Shown here piece by piece: positions 35,253 to 42,904 of a DNA stretch of 64,000 bases (the stretch's first letter is position 1; each line of letters starts with the position of its first letter). The notes beneath the pieces were generated by a model. The model did not search any database. It was not told the origin of the DNA and saw only the letters and a list, made by a program, of their open reading frames with translations. Position numbers and translations under genes: made by a program. The DNA is from Pseudomonas yangonensis (GTDB lineage Bacteria > Pseudomonadota > Gammaproteobacteria > Pseudomonadales > Pseudomonadaceae), in contig NZ_BLJU01000002.1 of assembly GCF_009932725.1 (NCBI RefSeq), positions 620,001 to 684,000 on the forward strand, in the 5' to 3' direction.

Positions 35253-36713
35253 ATGACCCGTGAAAAACCGAAGAACCTCTGGCTCTCGCGCTGGGGCTTC
35301 ATCCTCGCTGCAACCGGCTCGGCCGTGGGCCTGGGCAATATCTGGAAATTCCCCTACATCACCGGCGAGTACGGCGGTGGCGCCTTCGTGCTGATGTACC
35401 TGGCATGCATCCTGGCCATCGGTATTCCGGTGATGATGACCGAGATCGCCATCGGCCGCCGTGGCCGTGGCAGCCCGATTGACGCCATCGGTCGTGTGGT
35501 TCGCGAGAACGGCGGCAACCCATTGTGGAAAGCGGTTGGCGGTATGGCCATGCTCGCCGGTTTCATGATCCTGTGCTTCTACGTGGTGGTCGCCGGCTGG
35601 GCCTTCGCCTATACATGGAAAATGCTCGATGGCTCGCTGGCTGCTACCAGCGTCGAGGCCCTCGGCGGGGTGTTCGAGGCGCACAATGCCAATCCCTGGC
35701 AGCTCGGTGGCTGGAGCGTGCTGGTGGCGCTGTTGACCCTGTGGATAGTGGCCAAGGGTGTACAGAAGGGCATCGAGAATGCCGTGCGCTGGATGATGCC
35801 GGGCCTGGCCCTGATGCTGGTGGTGCTGGTCGGCTACGCCTTCACCAGCGGCAGTTTCAAGGCCGGTTTCGATTTCCTGTTCCATTTCGATGCCTCGAAG
35901 ATCACCGGCGAGGCGCTGCTGGCTGCATTGGGACATGCCTTCTTCACCCTCAGCCTGGCTTCGGGCGCCATCCTGACCTATGGCTCGTACATTCCCGACG
36001 GCCAGTCCATCGCCCGCACCACTTTCCTGGTCGCCATTTGCGATACCTGCGTGGCGCTGCTGGCGGGGCTTGCGATCTTCCCGATCATCTTCGCCAACGG
36101 CATGAGTCCCGGAGCTGGGCCAGGTTTGATTTTCATGAGCCTGCCGCTGGCCTTCCAGCAGATGCCATTGGGTACCGCTTTCGGCGTGCTGTTCTTCGCC
36201 ATGGTGTCGATCGCCGCGCTGACCTCGGCCATCTCCATGATCGAAGCCACGGTCGCCTACCTTAACGAGAAGCACGGTATCAGCCGTCTGCGCGCAGCGC
36301 TGGCTTCCGGCGCCGTGCTGCTGGTGATCAGCCTGCTGGCGATGTTGTCGTTCAACCTGCTGTCGGGCTGGACACCTTTGGGCAAGAACTTCTTCGACTG
36401 GCTGGACTACCTCACCTCGCGCTGGATGATGCCGCTCGGTGGCATCCTCATCGTCCTGCTGGCCGGCTACGCGCTGCGCAGCGAGATCATGCGTGAAGAG
36501 CTGGACTTGCCGCCCGCCGGTTACGCCCTGTGGCTGTTCATGGTGCGCTACGTCAGCCCGGTGCTGATCATGGTGGTATTCCTGCATGCGTTGGGCTGGC
36601 TGCTGTTCGATCCGGTCGCGCAGTGGTACTGGATCGCGGGTGCCATCGGTCTGCTGGCTGTGGCTGGCGAAGGCCTGCGGCCTCGGGTGATGCCGGTGCT
36701 GATTGGGCGCTGA
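35253..36713 (+). CDS. Sodium:neurotransmitter symporter family transporter
   Basis: 486 residues, twelve helices of the NSS/SNF (LeuT-like) fold. The first helix holds the unwound sodium-site region in LAATGSAVGLGNIWKFPYITGEYGGGAFVLMYL, which is hallmark sequence. These transporters import amino acids with Na+; the Fusobacterium relative Tyt1 takes up tyrosine. Placed 91 bases after maiA, it may supply tyrosine or another aromatic amino acid to the pathway (inference). Strong terminator follows. Confidence 0.88.
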   Translation: MTREKPKNLWLSRWGFILAATGSAVGLGNIWKFPYITGEYGGGAFVLMYLACILAIGIPVMMTEIAIGRRGRGSPIDAIGRVVRENGGNPLWKAVGGMAMLAGFMILCFYVVVAGWAFAYTWKMLDGSLAATSVEALGGVFEAHNANPWQLGGWSVLVALLTLWIVAKGVQKGIENAVRWMMPGLALMLVVLVGYAFTSGSFKAGFDFLFHFDASKITGEALLAALGHAFFTLSLASGAILTYGSYIPDGQSIARTTFLVAICDTCVALLAGLAIFPIIFANGMSPGAGPGLIFMSLPLAFQQMPLGTAFGVLFFAMVSIAALTSAISMIEATVAYLNEKHGISRLRAALASGAVLLVISLLAMLSFNLLSGWTPLGKNFFDWLDYLTSRWMMPLGGILIVLLAGYALRSEIMREELDLPPAGYALWLFMVRYVSPVLIMVVFLHALGWLLFDPVAQWYWIAGAIGLLAVAGEGLRPRVMPVLIGR

Positions 36714-36732
36714 TGCGCAGTTGAGTCGAAAG

Positions 36733-36764
36733 GGCGCAGTTTCGTCAGAGACTGCGCCTTTTTT
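36733..36764 (+). terminator. Rho-independent terminator after the NSS transporter
   Basis: GGCGCAGT (36733-36740), ten-base loop, ACTGCGCC (36751-36758) and six T. Ends the tyrosine pathway/transporter transcription unit. Confidence 0.88.
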
Positions 36765-37023
36765 ATGGCAGCTAACCCATGGCGTCGGCGGTTAATTGCC
36801 GGTAATGGGTGGCCAATAAGCGGATATTTGCCGAGTACTCCCGTCTTTACGTAAGAAATTGCCTACGCCGCGAGTAGTGGATTGGCGAATTGCCAGCACT
36901 CAAGCGGCTCCGACTTCCTGCCGATAGACTGTGCTCTCAATGGCACAGCTGTTGCGTAATCAGTGGAAAGGTCGTGCCCACAAGGTGCGGCTGCAATAAG
37001 AAGAACTCGGAGCTACCCCCTTT
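36765..37023 (+). other. Intergenic region upstream of the chemoreceptor
   Basis: From the terminator to the MCP start there is no gene in about 260 bases. The recognisable element is the sigma-28-like promoter at 36900-36927. Short frames here have no ribosome-binding sites. Confidence 0.5.
36900..36927 (+). promoter_or_regulatory. Candidate sigma-28 (FliA) promoter for the MCP gene
   Basis: TCAAG at 36900-36904, a 15-base spacer, then GCCGATAG at 36920-36927. The flagellar sigma factor recognises TCAAG/TAAAG, about 14-15 bases, then GCCGATAA. The -10 element has one mismatch and the spacer may be one base long. Chemoreceptor genes are common FliA targets. Confidence 0.55.
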
Positions 37024-38973
37024 ATGTTCAAGCCTGCCACACGTCTTTTCGCCAATCTTGCCGTGGGCAAGAAACTCCTCATCGGTTTCGGGCTGGTGCT
37101 GTTGCTGACAGCCGCCATGACCGTAAGCGGCTATCTCGCCGTCCAGGCGGTATTGAAAGGGCATGAGCAAGTCGGGGAACTGGCGCAGGTGAACCAGGAA
37201 ATCCTCCAGGCACGTCGCCTCGAGCGCAATTTCGCCATCGAGCAGACCCAGGAAAGCGCCGAGCGCGTGCGCGAAAGTCTGCTCAAGGTGCAGGGCATGC
37301 TGGAGCATCTGGGTCAGGATGTGGCCGAAAACGCGCGCATTCAGACCATGCAGCAAGCCACTGCCGAGTACTTGAAGCAGTTCGACAATTATGTCGAGCA
37401 GCAGGGCAAGGCGCGCGAAGCCCGCCAGGACATGCGTACCGCAGCGGCGGAAGCTCGCGATCAGTTCGAGGTGATCGAACTGGACATGTACGACGCGGTG
37501 CGCGAGCTGCGCTTGCAGGGTGATCGCCTGCGTGGCAGCGATCCGCTGACCCTGGCAGAAACCGCATCCGGTCTGAGCAAGCGCATGCTCGATCTGCGCA
37601 GCCAGGAAAGCCTCTACATCATCGATGGTTCTGCCGAGGCGCTGCAGGAGTGGGAATACGTCAGCGACGACCTGCAGACCGTTGCCGGCAGCCTGAAAGT
37701 CTGGCTCGACGACGATCAGAAAGCAGCCATCGATACCGCCTTGCAGGCGCTGACCCTTTATCAGCGTTCCTTCCTCTACTACCAGCAGCTTCGCGAGCAG
37801 AACCAGGCGACCGAGAAGGCCATGATCGAGCGCGCGCGTTCGGTCGTCGATCTGGCCGAGTCGGCTCAGGCCAGCGCCGAAACTCATATGCTCGCCGATA
37901 CCCAGCGGGCACTGGTGATGCTCGGCATCATGGGCGTCGCTGCGGTGGTGCTGGGGCTGTTCGCCTCGCTGCTGATCACCCGCCTGATCGTCACGCCGCT
38001 GCGCCAGACCGTCAGTTACGCCCAGCGTATCGCAGCGGGCGATCTCAGCCAGGATATTCCGCAGGACCGACGTGACGAAGTCGGTCAGCTGCTTGCAGCC
38101 ATGCAGGATATGACTCTCAGCCTGCGCAACCTGGTCGGTCGCATCGGTGGCGGTGTCGGGCAGATCGCCGCGGCTGCCGAGCAGTTGTCAGCGATCACCG
38201 CGCAGACCAGTGCCGGTGTGCAGACGCAAAAGGTGGAGACCGAGCAGACCGCCACCGCCATGCACCAGATGGCGGCGACCGTGCAGGAGGTCGCGCAGAA
38301 TGCCGAACAGGCCTCGCTGGCGGCGCGTGATGCCGATCTGGAGGCGCAGCAGGGCAACCGTGTGGTGCAGCAGGCCGTGGATCAGATCGACAGCCTGGCC
38401 AGCGAAGTGGAGCAGTCGGCCAAAGCCATCGCCGACCTGAATCAGGAGAGCGCGCGTATCGGCACTGTGCTGGAGGTGATTCGCAACGTCGCCGAGCAGA
38501 CCAATCTACTGGCGCTCAACGCTGCCATCGAAGCGGCGCGAGCGGGTGAGCAGGGCCGTGGTTTCGCCGTGGTCGCCGATGAGGTGCGGGCGCTGGCCAA
38601 GCGCGCTCAGGACAGCACCGAGGAGATCGAAGGCCTGATCGCCGGCCTGCAGCGCATGGCCAAAGGCGCTGTGCAGCAGATGGACAGCAGTCGTGACCTG
38701 ACCCGCCGCACCGTCGAACTGGCCGGTGAAGCCGGTGATGCCCTGGGTCGCATCACCCAGGCGGTCAGCACCATCGAACAGATGAACCAGCAGATCGCCG
38801 CCGCCGCCGAGGAGCAGAGCGCGGTGGCCGAGGCGATCAACGAGAGCGTGACCCGCGTGCGCGACATCGGCGAGCAGAGTGCCGCGGCCAGCGAGCAGAC
38901 CGCCGCCTCCAGCGCCGAGCTGGCGCGCCTGGGCGTGGAGCTGCAGGGGCTGGTGCGGCAGTTCCGCACCTGA
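37024..38973 (+). CDS. Methyl-accepting chemotaxis protein with large helical sensor
   Basis: 649 residues. Membrane helix 1 lies at about 18-42, a helix-rich periplasmic sensor at about 43-294, helix 2 at 295-320, HAMP at 320-372, and then the cytoplasmic signalling hairpin with its tip [32 protein letters not shown] (493-522). The sensor is about 250 residues with no Cache or PAS features, consistent with the helical bimodular (HBM) type that binds organic acids such as TCA intermediates (inference). It ends without an obvious CheR-binding pentapeptide. A sigma-28-like promoter lies upstream. The gene stands alone and converges on rhlG. Confidence 0.9.
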   Translation: MFKPATRLFANLAVGKKLLIGFGLVLLLTAAMTVSGYLAVQAVLKGHEQVGELAQVNQEILQARRLERNFAIEQTQESAERVRESLLKVQGMLEHLGQDVAENARIQTMQQATAEYLKQFDNYVEQQGKAREARQDMRTAAAEARDQFEVIELDMYDAVRELRLQGDRLRGSDPLTLAETASGLSKRMLDLRSQESLYIIDGSAEALQEWEYVSDDLQTVAGSLKVWLDDDQKAAIDTALQALTLYQRSFLYYQQLREQNQATEKAMIERARSVVDLAESAQASAETHMLADTQRALVMLGIMGVAAVVLGLFASLLITRLIVTPLRQTVSYAQRIAAGDLSQDIPQDRRDEVGQLLAAMQDMTLSLRNLVGRIGGGVGQIAAAAEQLSAITAQTSAGVQTQKVETEQTATAMHQMAATVQEVAQNAEQASLAARDADLEAQQGNRVVQQAVDQIDSLASEVEQSAKAIADLNQESARIGTVLEVIRNVAEQTNLLALNAAIEAARAGEQGRGFAVVADEVRALAKRAQDSTEEIEGLIAGLQRMAKGAVQQMDSSRDLTRRTVELAGEAGDALGRITQAVSTIEQMNQQIAAAAEEQSAVAEAINESVTRVRDIGEQSAAASEQTAASSAELARLGVELQGLVRQFRT

Positions 38974-38976
38974 CCC

Positions 38977-39750
38977 TCAGCCCAGGTGAAAACCGCCATC
39001 GATGGGGATGATGGCGCCGGTCATGTAGGCACCGGCGCTGCCGGCCAGGCTCAGCGCCAGGGCGGCCATCTCGTCCTCGCGACCCCAGCGCTTCATCGGG
39101 ATCACTGCGGTATCGGCGGCCAGCGCCGCTTCGTCCTCGGCGATGAAGCGGGTCATCTTGCTCGGGAAGCGCCCCGGCGCGATCACGTTGACGTTGATGT
39201 GCTCGCCCACCAGCTCCTTGGCCAGCATGCGCGACAGCTGATGCAACGCGGCCTTGCTGGGGCCGTAGGCGTAGGCTTGCTCTCCCATCGCGCTGATGCC
39301 GGCTACCGAGCCGATATTGATCACCCGCGCCGGGCATTGCGCCGAACCTGCCTTGCGCAGCAGTGGCAGTAGCTGCTGGATGCAGCCGAACACCGAGGTG
39401 ACGTTGAGCTGCATGACCTTCTCCCAGCCCTTGGCGGGATAGCTTTCCAGCGGCGCGCCCCAGGTGGTGCCGGCGTTGTTGACCAGAATATCCAGCTGAT
39501 CGATGCGCCCGGTTAGTTCGCCAGCCAGCGCCTGCACACCTTCCTCACTGGCCAGGTTGGCGGCTATTCCCGTGCACCGGCCCAGCGCAGAGAGCTCTGC
39601 CGCGGTCTGCGCACAGGCTTCGCTGTCACGGGCGCAGACGTAGACATGGGCGCCGGCCTCGACGAAGGCCCTGGCGATCATCAGGCCGATACCGCGGGTG
39701 CCGCCAGTGACCAGGGCGGTGCGGCCGACAAGGGAGAAATACGGATGCAT
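38977..39750 (-). CDS. rhlG: RhlG, NADPH-dependent beta-ketoacyl reductase-like SDR
   Basis: 257 residues. By memory very close to P. aeruginosa RhlG over its whole length (MHPYFSLVGRTALVTGGTRGIG at the start, GEQAYAYGPSKAALHQLSRMLAKELVGEHINVNVIAPGRFPS in the second half). SDR motifs: TGGTRGIG, NNAG, catalytic Ser in NIGSVAG and YGPSK. RhlG was first linked to the lipid part of rhamnolipids, though later work doubted that it acts directly. No rhlA/B genes are in the window, so the role here may be general fatty-acid or PHA-linked reduction. Convergent with the MCP gene. Confidence 0.9.
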   Translation of the reverse strand: MHPYFSLVGRTALVTGGTRGIGLMIARAFVEAGAHVYVCARDSEACAQTAAELSALGRCTGIAANLASEEGVQALAGELTGRIDQLDILVNNAGTTWGAPLESYPAKGWEKVMQLNVTSVFGCIQQLLPLLRKAGSAQCPARVINIGSVAGISAMGEQAYAYGPSKAALHQLSRMLAKELVGEHINVNVIAPGRFPSKMTRFIAEDEAALAADTAVIPMKRWGREDEMAALALSLAGSAGAYMTGAIIPIDGGFHLG

Positions 39751-39851
39751 GAGAAGGCCTCGATGAATGATGACGTCTTCACCCTAGGGCCTGGCTCCGA
39801 GGAAAGCAGGCATCATTGCCGGCCGAAATGACGATTCATGCGTTTTGTCTT

Positions 39852-39911
39852 GTCGCGGCTAAAGCCCCTCCCACGCAATCGATGCTCTGTGGGAGGGGCT
39901 TTAGCCGCGAC
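39852..39911. repeat. Palindromic repeat overlapping the 3' end of trmO
   Basis: GTCGCGGCTAAAGCCCCTCCCAC (39852-39874) and its exact reverse complement (39889-39911), loop 14 bases. The leftward trmO gene ends inside the right arm: its final residues S-R-G and the TAA stop are encoded by the repeat. Confidence 0.92.
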
Positions 39912-40602
39912 TTGCCATCTGCACATCCAGCACACGAATACGCCCTGGTTCCGGGTAATGCCAGTGCACGTCCAGATCCCAGAAGCGCGCGCCGTAGCGC
40001 CGCTCCGGCTGTGGTTGTTGGTAGGCCGGGCGCGGATCCTGCGCCAGACATTGCTCGATCAGCGCCACTAGAGGTTCGTCCAAACGCAGCCCGTGACTGC
40101 GCGCAGCTGCCAGGGCGTCGTCCTGCCAGTCCACCGGAATCAGCGCCGGCGGGGCATCTGCCATCTCGTTGCGCGCGTCGGCAACAGCGTCGGCGTAAGG
40201 TACGTAAGGCTTGATATCCAGTACCGGCGTGCCGTCGAGCAGGTCGATGCCCGACAGGTGCAGGCGCCCCGGCTCGACTCGCTCCAGGCGCACCACCGAC
40301 TGGCCGATGCCGTTGGGACGGTGGGTGGCGCGGGTGCTGAATACGCCGACCGACTGATTGCCGCCCAGGCGCGGCGGGCGCACCTTCAGGCGCGGTTTGT
40401 CTTCCAGTGCCTGGTGAAAGAGAAACAGCAGCCAGACGTGGCTGACCTGCTGCAGGCCCTGGACGGCCTCGCCCTGATCGAAGGGCGGCAGCAGTTCCAG
40501 CACGCCGCGCGCTGCGGGGGCCAGATGCGGCTGGCGGGGAATGGCGAACTTTTCCCTGAAGCAGGAGCGGACGATACCGACCGGGGAGACCAGATGCTGC
40601 AT
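39901..40602 (-). CDS. trmO: tRNA (t6A37)-N6-methyltransferase TrmO
   Basis: 233 residues (TsaA/YaeB family). The N-terminal beta-barrel has SPVGIVRSCFREKFAIPRQPHLAPAARGVLEL, then VWLLFLFHQ, and the SAM-binding GVFSTRATHRPNGIGQSVVRL motif, which is diagnostic. It adds the N6-methyl group to t6A37 of tRNA-Thr(GGU). The ATG at 40602 follows CAGGAC; the frame is open further upstream without support. The 3' end is supplied by a palindromic repeat, so the last few residues may differ from relatives. Confidence 0.92.
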   Translation of the reverse strand: MQHLVSPVGIVRSCFREKFAIPRQPHLAPAARGVLELLPPFDQGEAVQGLQQVSHVWLLFLFHQALEDKPRLKVRPPRLGGNQSVGVFSTRATHRPNGIGQSVVRLERVEPGRLHLSGIDLLDGTPVLDIKPYVPYADAVADARNEMADAPPALIPVDWQDDALAAARSHGLRLDEPLVALIEQCLAQDPRPAYQQPQPERRYGARFWDLDVHWHYPEPGRIRVLDVQMASRG

Positions 40603-40612
40603 GGCGTCCTGC

Positions 40613-40819
40613 TTAGCGGCGGTTGACGGGCGCGTCATGCGCCACCCGGCAGCCGGCATCGCGGAATGGGCCGGTGAAGCGAATCCAGCCCTCGCCGGGG
40701 CTGGTCTGGGCGCAGGTCAGGTGACCATCGACCTTGCTCTGCCAGAGAAAGAAAGGCGCTGGAGCAGCGAAGCTGGGCAGGCTCAAGGCGAGCAGGGCGG
40801 TCAGAAGCAGGGTGCGCAT
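40613..40819 (-). CDS. Small exported hypothetical protein
   Basis: 68 residues with a signal peptide (MRTLLLTALLALSLPSFAA) and a short mature part (FFLWQSKVDGHLTCAQTSPGEGWIRFTGPFRDAGCRV) with two cysteines that could form a disulfide. ATG 40819 has GGAG eight bases upstream. It ends ten bases before trmO on the same strand and probably shares its transcript. I do not recognise a family. Confidence 0.7.
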   Translation of the reverse strand: MRTLLLTALLALSLPSFAAPAPFFLWQSKVDGHLTCAQTSPGEGWIRFTGPFRDAGCRVAHDAPVNRR

Positions 40820-40862
40820 GAGGGTGGTCTCCAGAGCGTGATGGGCACAGCCTAACACGGCC

Positions 40863-41573
40863 TCAGAATCGTTCCTTGTCGCCCAGATAGCGCCATTGTC
40901 CGACCGGCAGCTTGGCCATCGGCACGCCGCCGATACGGATGCGCTTCATGCCCAGCACTTTCAGGCCCAATGCCGCGCAGATCTGCCGCAGCAGGTCGGG
41001 TGCCGGGTTCTTCAGGGCGAAGCGCAGGCGCTGTTCGCTCTGCCAGCTGGCCTTGCACGGCGGGAACTGCGTGCCCTTGTGCAGCAGGCCTTTCTTCAGG
41101 CGCTCCAGGGCGCTGGCCGGCAGCTCGCCAGCGACATCGACCAGGTATTCCTGCTCCAGCTTGGCGCCGTCCTCACGCAGCTTGCGCTGTGCACGCCAGT
41201 CCTGGCTGAGCACCACCAGGCCGCTGGCGCCGTTCTGCAGCGGCAGACTCTGTTCCTGACGCAAGAAATGGCCATGCAGAATGCGCTGGGCGTGCGGATC
41301 CTCCTCCCAGTGCCGCTCGCGCACGAGCAGGTGCTGCAGTTGCGCGGCGCTGGCGCCGGCCGGGCAGTGCACCAGCAGCGTGACCGGTGCTACCGGGTCG
41401 AGGCTGGCGCCGGGCAGCAGCTCGACACGCTGCGCCTGGACCTTGAACTGCGGCGTTTCGACCACCTGGCCATCCACCGTGACCCAGCCGCCAGTGATGT
41501 ACAGGTCAGCCTCGCGTCGGGAACAGCCGAACAGTTCGATGACGCGTTTGGACAGGCGGGTGGGTTCGCTCAT
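40863..41573 (-). CDS. RsuA/RluB-family pseudouridine synthase homologue lacking the catalytic Asp
   Basis: 236 residues. An N-terminal S4 RNA-binding domain (RLSKRVIELFGCSRREADLYITGGWVTVDGQVV) is followed by the pseudouridine synthase fold with a normal C-terminal end (LGLKVLGMKRIRIGGVPMAKLPVGQWRYL). In active RsuA/RluB/RluE/RluF enzymes the motif GRLD-x2-(T/S)-x-GL supplies the catalytic Asp; here the aligned stretch reads LPLQNGASGL, with Gln instead of Asp. The first motif (normally NKPxG) is also changed, to HCPAG. The protein probably still binds rRNA but may not isomerise uridine. ATG 41573 is chosen at the S4 start. Confidence 0.85.
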   Translation of the reverse strand: MSEPTRLSKRVIELFGCSRREADLYITGGWVTVDGQVVETPQFKVQAQRVELLPGASLDPVAPVTLLVHCPAGASAAQLQHLLVRERHWEEDPHAQRILHGHFLRQEQSLPLQNGASGLVVLSQDWRAQRKLREDGAKLEQEYLVDVAGELPASALERLKKGLLHKGTQFPPCKASWQSEQRLRFALKNPAPDLLRQICAALGLKVLGMKRIRIGGVPMAKLPVGQWRYLGDKERF

Positions 41574-41687
41574 GGGATGGCTCTGCAAAAAGGCTGTCAT
41601 TGTAGCGCCGTGTTTGTCGGGGCGTGCACAAAACGATGCCGATCCGCGGCTGGAAGGACTTGAGGATCAGCGCCCACCTTATGTGGC

Positions 41688-41716
41688 GAACTCTTTTTAC
41701 CGTACGGGCGTCAATA
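41688..41716 (+). promoter_or_regulatory. Candidate AlgU (sigma-E type) promoter for wecB-nfrBA
   Basis: GAACTC at 41688-41693, a 17-base spacer, then TCAATA at 41711-41716, 38 bases before the wecB start. The AlgU pattern is GAACTT-N16/17-TCnnA; one mismatch in each element. If real, it would tie this polysaccharide locus to envelope stress, like alginate. Confidence 0.35.
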
Positions 41717-41754
41717 CCCTTGGCCAACGGAAGCTTGTAGTCAAGGAGCTGCGC

Positions 41755-42897
41755 ATGTCACTCAAGGTACAGATGGTCTTCGGCACTCGTCCCGAGGCGA
41801 TCAAGATGGCGCCTCTGGCACGTGTTCTGAAACACTGGCCCGGGATCGATCTGTTCGTCTGCTCCACCGGGCAACACCGCGAAATGCTTCAGCAGGTACT
41901 CGACGCTTTCGAACTGAAAGTGGACGAAGACCTCAATGTCATGACTCAGGGGCAGACCCTGAACGGCCTGTCGCAGCAGTTGCTGCAGCGGCTCGACGAG
42001 AGCTACGCGCGGGTGAAACCGGATATCGTGCTGGTACACGGCGATACCACCACCAGTTTCATTGCGGCCTTGGCCGCCTATCACCGGCAGATCGCCATCG
42101 GGCACGTCGAGGCGGGCCTGCGTACCGGGAATCTGCGCTCGCCCTGGCCAGAGGAGGGCAACCGCACCCTGACGGGCGTGCTGGCCGATCTGCATTTCGC
42201 CCCAATCGGCAAGGCGCGCGACGACCTCGTGCGGGAAGGGCGCAGCATCGATCAGATCGAGGTGACCGGTAATACGGTGATCGATGCGTTGTTGTGGATG
42301 CGCGATCACCTGCAGCGAAGTCAGTGGCAGCCCGCAGCGGATTCGCCGCTGGCGACATTGCACCCGCAGCAGCGTCTGGTGCTGATCACCGGCCACCGCC
42401 GGGAAAACTTCGGCAAGGGCTTCGAGCATATCTGCCAGGCCTTGGCGGAGCTGGCCGGACGTTACCCGGATGTGCAGTTCGTGTATCCGGTTCATCTCAA
42501 TCCGCAGGTGCAGGGGCCGGTGCACGCGCTGCTCGGCGGCTACGGCAACATCCACCTGATCGCGCCACAGGACTATCAGCACTTCGTCTGGCTGATGGAT
42601 CGCGCCTATCTGATCCTGACCGACTCCGGAGGGGTGCAGGAGGAAGCGCCAGCGCTCGGCAAGCCATTGCTGGTACTGCGCGAGGTGACCGAGCGGCCCT
42701 CGGTACTGGAGGGCGGTACGGTGTTGCTGGTAGGCACCGACCCACAGCGAATTGTCGAACAGACTGCGCGCCTGCTGGACGATGCCGAGGCTTACACTTC
42801 GATGAGCCGGGTATTCAGCCCCTATGGTGACGGCCATGCCAGCGAGAAGATCGCTCAACGCCTGACACGTTGGGCCGCAGAACGCCAGGGCAAGTGA
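41755..42897 (+). CDS. wecB: UDP-N-acetylglucosamine 2-epimerase (non-hydrolysing)
   Basis: 380 residues, GT-B fold: [17 protein letters not shown] at the start, [61 protein letters not shown] and [29 protein letters not shown]-type end. It interconverts UDP-GlcNAc and UDP-ManNAc in the cytosol. ATG 41755 follows AAGGAG; the longer frame upstream has no support. nfrB starts eight bases later, so this copy appears dedicated to supplying UDP-ManNAc to NfrB and not part of an O-antigen or common-antigen locus. Confidence 0.93.
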   Translation: [380 protein letters not shown]

Positions 42898-42904
42898 GGC
42901 GCGC

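Noticed and set aside
41281..41754. N-terminal extension of wecB by about 158 codons
   Set aside because: The extra frame is antisense to the pseudouridine synthase homologue and lacks a ribosome-binding site; the AAGGAG and family start are at 41755.
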